Below are positions 17,570-24,036 of a DNA stretch of 35,919 bases, in pieces. The position numbers were made by a program, and so were the translations under genes. Below the pieces are notes generated by a model. It was given only the letters and a program-made list of their open reading frames with translations, was not told the origin of the DNA and did not search any database. This DNA is from an uncultured Acidobacteriota bacterium. Its GTDB lineage: Bacteria > Acidobacteriota > Vicinamibacteria > Vicinamibacterales > CAVVIG01. The stretch is from positions 1 through 35,919 of the forward strand of contig CADEEX010000004.1 in the NCBI GenBank assembly GCA_902826465.1. Direction: 5' to 3'. Position 1 is the first letter of the stretch, and each line of letters begins with the position of its first letter.

Positions 17570-18006
17570 ATGCCAAACTCCGAGAGCGCGCGCGCGTCGT
17601 CATCGGTGAACGGTTCGCGCTGCAGCTTCGACAGGAATCGATCGTGGTTCCAGACGTCCAGGTAGTTCACCTGGCCCAGCACATCGACGTCGCCGTTCAT
17701 CGTCGCGGACTCACGCAGTCGATACGGGATGAGCACGCGGCCCTGAGCATCCAGTTCGCCCTGCGCGCCGAAATAGCTGATGCGCTCGAGAAATCGCGCC
17801 CGAGATGGGTGCGCGGCAGGCATCGCAGCCAGACGCTGCTCGATCTCGAGCCACACAGGCATGGGGTAGATGCGGGCGTAGTCACCGTTGTGGCTCGTGA
17901 TGAAGAGCTCGCGGCCGTACTTCGACTCCACGAGCGATCGGAAGGCGTTCGGGACCTTCAGCCGCCCTTTTTCGTCGATCCGCGCAGGCGCGTTCCCCCT
18001 AAGCAC
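17566..18006 (-). CDS. mraZ: Transcriptional regulator MraZ
   Basis: SpoVT/AbrB-fold DNA-binding protein that regulates the dcw operon it heads. The duplicated motif DxxGR occurs at DEKGR (11-15) and DAQGR (86-90), each followed by a V/L-x-(I/V)-P strand, as in MraZ. Length 146 is typical. The start codon is GTG at 18006. It is the first gene after a well-formed promoter, and three GTGG boxes at a 10-base period lie in its leader, which fits autoregulation. Its stop overlaps the rsmH start. Confidence 0.95.
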   Translation of the reverse strand: MLRGNAPARIDEKGRLKVPNAFRSLVESKYGRELFITSHNGDYARIYPMPVWLEIEQRLAAMPAAHPSRARFLERISYFGAQGELDAQGRVLIPYRLRESATMNGDVDVLGQVNYLDVWNHDRFLSKLQREPFTDDDARALSEFGI

Positions 18007-18023
18007 GGGGCCTCACTTTTGGA

Positions 18024-18047
18024 CCACTTCCAGCCACTTTTTTCCAC
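18024..18047 (-). promoter_or_regulatory. Putative MraZ operator: three GTGG boxes at 10-base spacing
   Basis: Read on the - strand, GTGG occurs at 18047-18044, 18037-18034 and 18027-18024, exactly 10 bases apart, and a fourth related GTGA is at 18016-18013. MraZ of E. coli is known to bind several short TGGG-type direct repeats with about one-turn spacing, and the Mycoplasma protein binds AAAGTG-type repeats; AAGTGG here fits both. The boxes sit between the -10 box and the mraZ start, so binding should repress transcription. Confidence 0.7.
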
Positions 18048-18051
18048 GAGG

Positions 18052-18080
18052 ATAGTAAAAGAGCGACCAGGGGGTGTCAA
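18052..18080 (-). promoter_or_regulatory. Sigma70-type promoter of the mraZ-dcw operon
   Basis: On the - strand a perfect -35 box TTGACA (18080-18075) is followed by a 17-base spacer and TACTAT (18057-18052) as -10. Transcription would start near 18045, about 40 bases before the mraZ GTG and inside the GTGG repeat array. This is the only consensus-quality promoter I found in the window. Confidence 0.75.
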
Positions 18081-18191
18081 CCGCAAAAGGAAATGATTCA
18101 GTAAGTTACGTCAAATTTTTGCCTTTTGATCGCCTTGCGTGCCAAGTTATCAATGGGCCACTACCACCGCTGGCCGCATCGGCCCGAATCT

Positions 18192-18235
18192 GGCGGATGA
18201 GCCGCCTTCAGGCACCAGACCGACACCCGGTCTGG
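18192..18235 (+). promoter_or_regulatory. Two tandem hairpins upstream of the sugar operon
   Basis: A perfect 5-bp stem GGCGG/CCGCC (18192-18206, 5-base loop) is followed by a perfect 8-bp stem CCAGACCG/CGGTCTGG (18215-18235, 5-base loop). They lie 23-66 bases before the first glycosyltransferase ATG, just ahead of a -10-like TACGAT at 18238-18243. They could be an operator, or the hairpin could be part of a leader if transcription starts further upstream. No match to a known riboswitch was recognised. Confidence 0.4.
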
Positions 18236-18257
18236 AGTACGATTTACGGTTTCCCAG

Positions 18258-19121
18258 ATGTCTATTTCTGACGCCACGTCGGTGATCGTGCCGGCATTGA
18301 ACGAGGCCGGCAGCATTGGACCTCTCGTCACGGCCCTGCGCGACGCGGCGTCGTGGCGCGAAATCATCGTGGTTGACGATGGGTCGACCGACAACACCGG
18401 GAGCGAGGCCGCGGCCGCGGGCGCCCGTGTCGTTACCCACCCCTACAACAAAGGCAACGGCGCAGCGGTCAAGAGCGGGCTGCGCCTGGCGACGGGTGAT
18501 TTCGTCCTGATTGTCGACGCCGACGGCCAGCATCGCGTCGATGACACGCTGCGAATCGTTGCGCCTCTGGCGCACTATGAACTCGTCGTTGGCGCGCGGT
18601 CGGCATCGTCACAGGCAACAGCCGGACGGCGATTCGGCAATGCGGCCCTGAACACGCTGGCATCGTATCTGACCGGGCGCGCAATTCCCGACCTCACGTC
18701 GGGCTTTCGCGCGGCACGGCGCGAGTGCATGCTGGAGTTCCTGCACCTCATCCCCAACACCTTCTCAACACCGACGACAACGACGCTGTCATTCATCAAA
18801 GCCGGATACAGCGTGGCCTTCGTCCCGATCGAGGCAGCGCAACGCCAGGGACTGTCGAAGATCAGGCTCGGGCGAGATGGCGCCAGATTCTTCCTGATCC
18901 TCCTGAAAGTGATTACTATCTTCAGTCCCTTGCGCATCTTCGTCCCCATCAGTGTGGCCACATTCTCGGCCGGCGCCGTCTACGCGTTGTGGACGATCGC
19001 GACGCAGTCGCACGTCACCAATTCATCCGTGCTGCTGATTCTGTCGAGTGTTGTGATTCTCCTGATCGGACTCGTCTCGGAGCAGATCGCGTCGCTGCGC
19101 TTCGAGAGGCCGCGGGCATGA
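18258..19121 (+). CDS. GT2 glycosyltransferase with two C-terminal membrane helices
   Basis: A 287-residue family 2 glycosyltransferase of the polyprenyl-phosphate sugar transferase type (DPM1/GtrB/ArnC-like). The GT-A domain shows VIVPALNEAGSI, VVDDGSTDNT (39-48), the metal/donor motif DADGQH (87-92) and DLTSGFRA. Two hydrophobic helices follow (about 227-247 and 257-274), as in GtrB-like enzymes that load a sugar onto undecaprenyl phosphate at the inner membrane face. The sugar is unknown. It heads a five-gene operon divergent from mraZ; the next gene starts within its stop (ATGA). There is no clear ribosome site before the ATG. Confidence 0.88.
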   Translation: MSISDATSVIVPALNEAGSIGPLVTALRDAASWREIIVVDDGSTDNTGSEAAAAGARVVTHPYNKGNGAAVKSGLRLATGDFVLIVDADGQHRVDDTLRIVAPLAHYELVVGARSASSQATAGRRFGNAALNTLASYLTGRAIPDLTSGFRAARRECMLEFLHLIPNTFSTPTTTTLSFIKAGYSVAFVPIEAAQRQGLSKIRLGRDGARFFLILLKVITIFSPLRIFVPISVATFSAGAVYALWTIATQSHVTNSSVLLILSSVVILLIGLVSEQIASLRFERPRA

Positions 19122-19846
19122 GCCGATCGGCCCTGGTCGTGATTCCAACGTACAACGAACGCGCGAACCTGCCGGTCCTGGTCGAAGGCTTGATGGCGCA
19201 CGACCACGTGCGCGTGCTGGTCGTGGACGACCAGTCACCAGACGGCACAGGCGAGGTCGCCGACGGTCTGGCGCGTCGCTACCCTGGGCGCGTGCAGGTG
19301 CTGCACCGCACCGGTAAGCGCGGGTTCGGACGGTCGTATATCGACGGCATGAAGCAGGCGATCCGTGAGCCTGTCGACGTCATCTGCCAGATGGACGCCG
19401 ACCTGTCACACGATCCGCGTCAGTTGCCGGAGCTCATTGCCGCATCGACCCGGGCCGATGTCGTGATCGGCTCACGTTATGTGCCGAACGGCGAGATCGT
19501 GAACTGGCCAAAGCGACGGCGGATCCTGAGCCGGGTCGCCAATGTCTACATTCGCACGGTCACCCGGCTACGCGCGCGCGACTGCACGTCCGGCTACCGG
19601 TGCTGGACACGAGAGGCGATGTCAGGGCTCCCGCTCGACGAGTTCTTCTCTGACGGATACTCGTTCCTTGTCGAGATGCTGTTCGTGGCGGCGCGGCGCG
19701 GTTGCCGCATCGCCGAGGTGCCAATTACGTTCGTCGAGCGACGGGAGGGTGAATCGAAGGTGTCACGCGCCGTCCTGATCGAGTCCGCGATTACGCCGTG
19801 GCGACTCATCGCGCGTCCGTCGCGCAGTCGAAAGGCGGCACGATGA
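19118..19846 (+). CDS. Polyprenol-phosphate mannose synthase-like GT2
   Basis: A 242-residue soluble GT2 enzyme resembling dolichol/polyprenol-phosphate mannosyltransferase catalytic subunits. It shows VVIPTYNERANL, VVDDQSPDGTGE, QMDADLSHDP (donor/metal site), VIGSRYVPNG, DCTSGYRCW and FVERREGESK in the order usual for DPM1-type enzymes. It has no C-terminal membrane helix, unlike its upstream neighbour. The ATG at 19118 overlaps the upstream stop (ATGA); the open frame extends much further upstream but that part lies over the preceding gene. The likely role is transfer of a hexose from a nucleotide sugar to a lipid carrier. Confidence 0.88.
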   Translation: MSRSALVVIPTYNERANLPVLVEGLMAHDHVRVLVVDDQSPDGTGEVADGLARRYPGRVQVLHRTGKRGFGRSYIDGMKQAIREPVDVICQMDADLSHDPRQLPELIAASTRADVVIGSRYVPNGEIVNWPKRRRILSRVANVYIRTVTRLRARDCTSGYRCWTREAMSGLPLDEFFSDGYSFLVEMLFVAARRGCRIAEVPITFVERREGESKVSRAVLIESAITPWRLIARPSRSRKAAR

Positions 19847-20868
19847 ACCTCGACTACCAGAACTTCTATCGTGGCCGCCGCGTGATGATTACGGGCGGAT
19901 TGGGCTTTGTCGGCAGTTGTCTCGCGCACCAGTTGGTGGCACTGGGTGCCAACGTCCTGATCGTGGATTCGCTGATTCCCGACTACGGCGGCAATCTGTT
20001 CAACATCGACGGTATCGCGGATCGGCTGCGCGTCAACATCGCCGACGTGCGCCAGCAGAGCACGATGAACTACCTGGTCCGCGAGTGCGAGGTCATCTTC
20101 AACCTCGCGGGTCAGGTGAGTCACATCGACAGCATGCGCGACCCGTACTCGGACCTCGAGATCAACTGCCGCAGCCAGTTGACGATCCTCGAGGCCTGTC
20201 GCTATAACAACCCGCGCGCCAAAGTCGTCTACGCCGGCACGCGCCAGATCTACGGCCGGCCCGATTCACTGCCCGTCTCCGAATCGCATCTGGTCCGCCC
20301 CACCGATGTCAATGGCATCAACAAGGCCGCCGGCGAGTACTACCACCTGGTCTACAACAACGTCTTCGGCGTGCGCGCCTGTTCGTTGCGGCTGACCAAC
20401 GTCTATGGGCCACGCCAGCTCATTCGCCACAATCGTCAAGGCTTCATCGGCTGGTTCCTGCGGCTCGCCATCGAAGATCGCACCATCCAGATTTACGGCG
20501 ATGGATCGCAACTGCGCGATTTCGTGTTCGTCGACGATGCGGCCGACGCGTTCCTGCGGGCCGGCGCCGACGACGCGTGCAATGGTGAGGTCTTCAACAT
20601 CGGCGGCGAGCGCCCGATCAGCCATCGCGATCTGACCACGTTGCTGGTTTCGGTGGCTGGTAGCGGTCGCGTCGAGTACGTGGCCTGGCCCGCCGAGAAA
20701 AAGGCGATCGACATCGGCGACTTCTACGCGGATTCGTCGAAGTTTGCCCGCGTCACCGGCTGGACACCACAGACTCGCCTCGAGGCCGGACTGATGCGCA
20801 CCATCGAGTTCTATCGCCGTCACTTCGACCGCTACGTCGACGCGTCGGCGTCCCAGGGGCTGGCATGA
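19843..20868 (+). CDS. NAD-dependent nucleotide-sugar epimerase/dehydratase-like SDR, catalytic Tyr replaced
   Basis: A 341-residue extended SDR protein. The Rossmann motif is ITGGLGFVGS (16-25), with a later LTNVYGPRQ and GDGSQLRDFVFVDD as in nucleotide-sugar epimerases. The catalytic YxxxK motif instead reads NGINK (Asn157 to Lys161): Lys is kept, Tyr is replaced by Asn. The usual Ser/Thr site is present as AGTRQIYG (Thr133). The enzyme may therefore use another residue, or catalyse a reduced or different step. The ATG at 19843 overlaps the upstream stop (ATGA) and has AAAGG about 8 bases before it. The next gene is also coupled by ATGA. Confidence 0.85.
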   Translation: MNLDYQNFYRGRRVMITGGLGFVGSCLAHQLVALGANVLIVDSLIPDYGGNLFNIDGIADRLRVNIADVRQQSTMNYLVRECEVIFNLAGQVSHIDSMRDPYSDLEINCRSQLTILEACRYNNPRAKVVYAGTRQIYGRPDSLPVSESHLVRPTDVNGINKAAGEYYHLVYNNVFGVRACSLRLTNVYGPRQLIRHNRQGFIGWFLRLAIEDRTIQIYGDGSQLRDFVFVDDAADAFLRAGADDACNGEVFNIGGERPISHRDLTTLLVSVAGSGRVEYVAWPAEKKAIDIGDFYADSSKFARVTGWTPQTRLEAGLMRTIEFYRRHFDRYVDASASQGLA

Positions 20869-21959
20869 CGGCGGTTCGCATTCCCTGCAGTGCGCCTGGC
20901 CTCCACGAAGAGGCAGCGGATGTTCGCGCGGCCATCGAGCGCGTGCTCGCCAGCGGCTGGTTCATTCTCGGACCCGAAGTGGAACGCTTCGAAGGTGAGT
21001 TCGCCGCCGCATCCGGGGCGCGTCATGCTGTCGGCGTCGGCAACGGCACGGATGCCCTGTTGCTGATCCTGCGGGCGCTCAACCTCGGCGCAGGCGACGA
21101 CGTGATCACCACACCGCTGTCAGCGGCGTACTCGACGCTGGCGATTCTGATGGCCGGAGCCCGCCCGGTATTCGCCGACATCGACCCGCAACGATTGACC
21201 ATCGACCCTGCCGCTGTCGAAGCCGCCATCACGCCGCGCACGCGTGCCATCCTGCCGGTACATCTGTATGGCCAGGCGGCAGACATGACAGCGCTCCGCG
21301 CGATCGCCGATCGCCATGGTCTGGCGATCGTCGAAGACTGCTGCCAGGCGCATCTGGCCACCGCCAACGGACAGGCGGTCGGCACCCTGGGAAGCGCCGG
21401 TGCCTTCAGCTTCTATCCGACGAAGAATCTCGGCGCGCTCGGCGACGGCGGTGCCGTGATCACCAACGATCCAGACCTTGCGGCTCGCATCGCGCGTCTG
21501 CGCAACGGTGGACAGAGCCGCCGGTATCGGCACGAGGAAGCCGGGATCAACTCACGGCTCGACGAGCTGCAGGCGGCGATTCTTCGCGTCAGACTGGCGC
21601 GCTTGCGGGCGTGGACCGATCGGCGACGCGCCCTGGCGGCGGCCTACCGCGCGGCACTCGCCACCACGAGCACGCGCGTGCCGCCACAGTTCGATGGCGG
21701 CCACGTCTATCATCTGTTTGTCGTCCGTAGCCGGCATCGCGACGCGTTGCAGCAGCATCTACGCGATCGAGGGATCGAAACGCTGGTGCACTATCCCATC
21801 GCCATCCCCGATCAGCCGGCGCTGGCCGCGGTGGCGGCGGTCTGTCCGGCGGCACGGGTCGCGTGTGACGAACTACTGTCGCTTCCAATGCATCCCGCAC
21901 TCACCGATGCCGACCTCGCCGAGGTGTGTGCGGCGGTAGCGGATTTTCACAAGGACTGA
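20865..21959 (+). CDS. DegT/DnrJ/EryC1-family PLP aminotransferase
   Basis: A 364-residue sugar aminotransferase of the DegT/DnrJ/EryC1/StrS (ArnB-like) family, which converts a keto-sugar nucleotide to the amino sugar using PLP. Lys187 in FSFYPTKNLGALGDGGA is the PLP lysine, Asp158 in VEDCCQAH the pyridine-nitrogen partner, and GINSRLDELQAA the substrate-loop motif. The CC after Asp158 replaces the commoner AA/CS. Start ATG overlaps the upstream SDR stop, and the next SDR starts 2 bases after its stop. Location argues that the SDRs make its keto-sugar substrate. Confidence 0.92.
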   Translation: MTAVRIPCSAPGLHEEAADVRAAIERVLASGWFILGPEVERFEGEFAAASGARHAVGVGNGTDALLLILRALNLGAGDDVITTPLSAAYSTLAILMAGARPVFADIDPQRLTIDPAAVEAAITPRTRAILPVHLYGQAADMTALRAIADRHGLAIVEDCCQAHLATANGQAVGTLGSAGAFSFYPTKNLGALGDGGAVITNDPDLAARIARLRNGGQSRRYRHEEAGINSRLDELQAAILRVRLARLRAWTDRRRALAAAYRAALATTSTRVPPQFDGGHVYHLFVVRSRHRDALQQHLRDRGIETLVHYPIAIPDQPALAAVAAVCPAARVACDELLSLPMHPALTDADLAEVCAAVADFHKD

Positions 21960-21961
21960 AC

Positions 21962-22924
21962 GTGCGCGTACTCATTACAGGCGGAGCAGGATTCATCGGA
22001 TCGCACCTGGCAGAAGCGCTGCTCGACGCCGGCAGCGAAGTGCAGGTACTCGACAACCTTTCGACTGGATCGATTGAGAACATCCGTCATCTCAAGGGAC
22101 GCAGCGGCTTTCACTACCATATCGATTCGGTCGACAACGAACCGCTGCTCGCCGAACTCATCGACGCCGCGGACGTGGTCTTCCACTTTGCCGCCGCCGT
22201 CGGCGTCAAGCTGATCGTCGAACAGCCGGTGCACACCATCGAGACGAATGTGCACGGCACCGAAGTGGTACTCAAACACGCCAACAAGAAGAAGAAGCTG
22301 GTCGTCGTCGCGTCGACATCCGAGGTCTACGGCAAAAGCAACAACGTCCCGTTCCGCGAAACGTCCGACCTCGTGCTCGGCCCCACGACGAAGCATCGCT
22401 GGGCCTATGCCTGCAGCAAGGCGATCGACGAGTTCCTGGCGCTGGCCTACTGGAAAGAGCGCAAGCTCCCGGTCATCATCGTCCGATTCTTCAATACCGT
22501 CGGCCCGCGCCAGACCGGCCAGTACGGGATGGTGATTCCAAACTTCGTGCGCCAGGCGCTGGCAGGTGAACCGGTGACCGTCTTCGGCGACGGTACACAG
22601 TCGCGTTCGTTTACGCACGTGGCCGACGTCGTCCGCGCCCTCACCGCGCTGATGAAAGAACCACGCGCCGTCGGCGAAGTGATCAACATCGGGAACACCG
22701 AGGAAGTGACCATCCAGGAGCTTGCCGATCGGGTCATCAGGCTGACGGGCTCCTCGTCACGCGTCAAGCTGGTGCCCTACGATGAGGCCTACGAGTCGGG
22801 CTTCGAGGACATGCCTCGACGGCTCCCCGACCTCGCCAAGATTCACGCGATGATCGGCTACGAGCCACGGCATACCCTGGATGACATTCTGCACGACGTC
22901 ATTCGACACTTCCGGACACGGTAG
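21962..22924 (+). CDS. NAD-dependent nucleotide-sugar epimerase/decarboxylase-like SDR
   Basis: A 320-residue extended SDR resembling UDP-glucose 4-epimerases and UDP-glucuronate decarboxylases. It has the NAD motif ITGGAGFIGSHLAE (5-18), the Ser/Thr site ASTSEVYG (117-124) and an intact Tyr149-xxx-Lys153 (YACSK). RFFNTVGPRQTGQYGMVIP and GDGTQSRSFTHVADVV are typical of the nucleotide-sugar branch. The start is GTG at 21962, with AAGGA 6 bases upstream. Exact substrate cannot be read from sequence. It contrasts with the Tyr-less SDR two genes upstream. Confidence 0.9.
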   Translation: MRVLITGGAGFIGSHLAEALLDAGSEVQVLDNLSTGSIENIRHLKGRSGFHYHIDSVDNEPLLAELIDAADVVFHFAAAVGVKLIVEQPVHTIETNVHGTEVVLKHANKKKKLVVVASTSEVYGKSNNVPFRETSDLVLGPTTKHRWAYACSKAIDEFLALAYWKERKLPVIIVRFFNTVGPRQTGQYGMVIPNFVRQALAGEPVTVFGDGTQSRSFTHVADVVRALTALMKEPRAVGEVINIGNTEEVTIQELADRVIRLTGSSSRVKLVPYDEAYESGFEDMPRRLPDLAKIHAMIGYEPRHTLDDILHDVIRHFRTR

Positions 22925-22930
22925 CAGTCG

Positions 22931-22936
22931 TATACT
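22931..22936 (+). promoter_or_regulatory. -10 box placed for a leaderless transcript
   Basis: TATACT ends 6 bases before the ATG at 22943, so transcription would begin at or next to the start codon. No consensus -35 box is found at 16-18 bases upstream, and no ribosome site exists. Confidence 0.45.
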
Positions 22937-22942
22937 GACGCC

Positions 22943-23554
22943 ATGCGCACCGCCGTGCTCGCCCTCGTCTCGGCGCTGACGTTCAACGTCGCGGCCGCGT
23001 CGGCGCAGGTGCGGGTCACGATGGCAGGCGGGCAGGTGTCGATCTCTGCCAGGAACGCCACGGTTGCACAGATTCTGTCGGAATGGGCTCGCGTCGGTCG
23101 GACGAAGATCGTCAACGGCGAGCGTCTCACCGGAGCGCCACTGACGCTCGAGCTCGCAGGCCTGCCAGAAATGCAGGCGCTCGAGATTTTGCTGCGGGGA
23201 GCCAGTGGCTATGTCATCGCGCCACGCGTGGTCGCCGACCCATCGCTTTCGAGATTCGATCGCATTCTGATCGTGCCCACCAGCAGCGCGCCGCGCGCGG
23301 CTGCGCCCCCCACCCTGCCGGTGCCGACGTTTCAGCCGATGCGTCCGGCACCGCCTCCGCCGCGCGACGATGACGACGTGCCCGGTGGCGCCGGAGCGCA
23401 ACGTCCGGCCGCGCCCGGATCGCTTGCGGCGCCAGGCTCGGTCCCGGTGAACACCGCAACACCGATGCCGGCGACGCCCGTCGGCGTCGCGCGCCCGGGC
23501 ATGATGATGCCGACGCCGCCAGTGGCACCAGTCAGACCCGACCCGCAGTTCTGA
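22943..23554 (+). CDS. Exported STN-like domain protein with Pro-rich tail
   Basis: A 203-residue protein with a Sec signal peptide (about 1-22, cleavage after SAQ or ASA). Residues about 24-95 resemble the secretin/TonB short N-terminal (STN) domain: VTMAGGQVSISARNATVAQILSEWARVGRTKIVNGE...LTLELAGLPEMQALEILL, the beta-alpha-beta pattern that occurs in secretins and FecA-type receptors. About 100 residues rich in Pro, Ala and Met follow, with no secretin barrel or TonB-dependent barrel. It probably sits in the periplasm; the function is unknown. It starts 19 bases after the SDR gene but has its own likely promoter. Confidence 0.75.
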   Translation: MRTAVLALVSALTFNVAAASAQVRVTMAGGQVSISARNATVAQILSEWARVGRTKIVNGERLTGAPLTLELAGLPEMQALEILLRGASGYVIAPRVVADPSLSRFDRILIVPTSSAPRAAAPPTLPVPTFQPMRPAPPPPRDDDDVPGGAGAQRPAAPGSLAAPGSVPVNTATPMPATPVGVARPGMMMPTPPVAPVRPDPQF

Positions 23555-23565
23555 TCGCTTTTCAG

Positions 23566-23571
23566 TATAAG
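23566..23571 (+). promoter_or_regulatory. -10-like TATAAG upstream of the yqeY-murJ pair
   Basis: TATAAG lies 12 bases before the ATG at 23584, which would give a leader of about 5 bases. AAGGA inside it (23569-23573) could alternatively be a distant ribosome site. No -35 consensus is seen. Confidence 0.3.
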
Positions 23572-23583
23572 GATCCGTCACCC

Positions 23584-24033
23584 ATGTCTTTCGCCAACGA
23601 CATCAGCGCCGCGCTCACCGACGCGATGCGTGCTCGCGATACGCTGCGACTCGGCACACTGCGCATGCTCAAGGCGGCGCTGATGAATCGCGAGGTCGAG
23701 AAGGCGCGCGCACTCGACGACGCCGAGGCACGGCAGGTGGTCGTGTCCCTGGTCAAACAGCGCCGTGATTCGATCGAACAGTTCGTCAAAGGTGGGCGCC
23801 AGGACCTCGCCGACAAGGAAGCGGCCGAGATCTCGGTGCTCGAGTCGTACTTGCCGCCGGCCGCAGACCCGGCGGCGATCGAGCGCGCGGTGCGAGAAGC
23901 CATCGTCGACACCGGCGCGACGTCGGCCAAGGACATGGGCGCCGTGATGAAGGCCACCCTCGCTCGACTCGCCGGACAGACGGTCGACGGCAAGGCTGTC
24001 AACGAACTGGTGAGAAAAGCCCTCGCTCGCTAG
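23584..24033 (+). CDS. YqeY-like GatB/YqeY domain protein
   Basis: A 149-residue helical cytosolic protein of the YqeY family, related to the C-terminal tRNA-binding tail of GatB. Markers are LRLGTLRMLKAALMNREVEK, RRDSIEQFVKGGRQDLADKE, the helix-boundary LESYLPP and the C-terminal TSAKDMGAVMKATLARLAGQTVDGKAVNELVRKAL. Its molecular role is not well established; tRNA or amidotransferase-linked functions have been proposed for the family. It is followed after 3 bases by murJ. Confidence 0.93.
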   Translation: MSFANDISAALTDAMRARDTLRLGTLRMLKAALMNREVEKARALDDAEARQVVVSLVKQRRDSIEQFVKGGRQDLADKEAAEISVLESYLPPAADPAAIERAVREAIVDTGATSAKDMGAVMKATLARLAGQTVDGKAVNELVRKALAR

Positions 24034-24036
24034 CTG

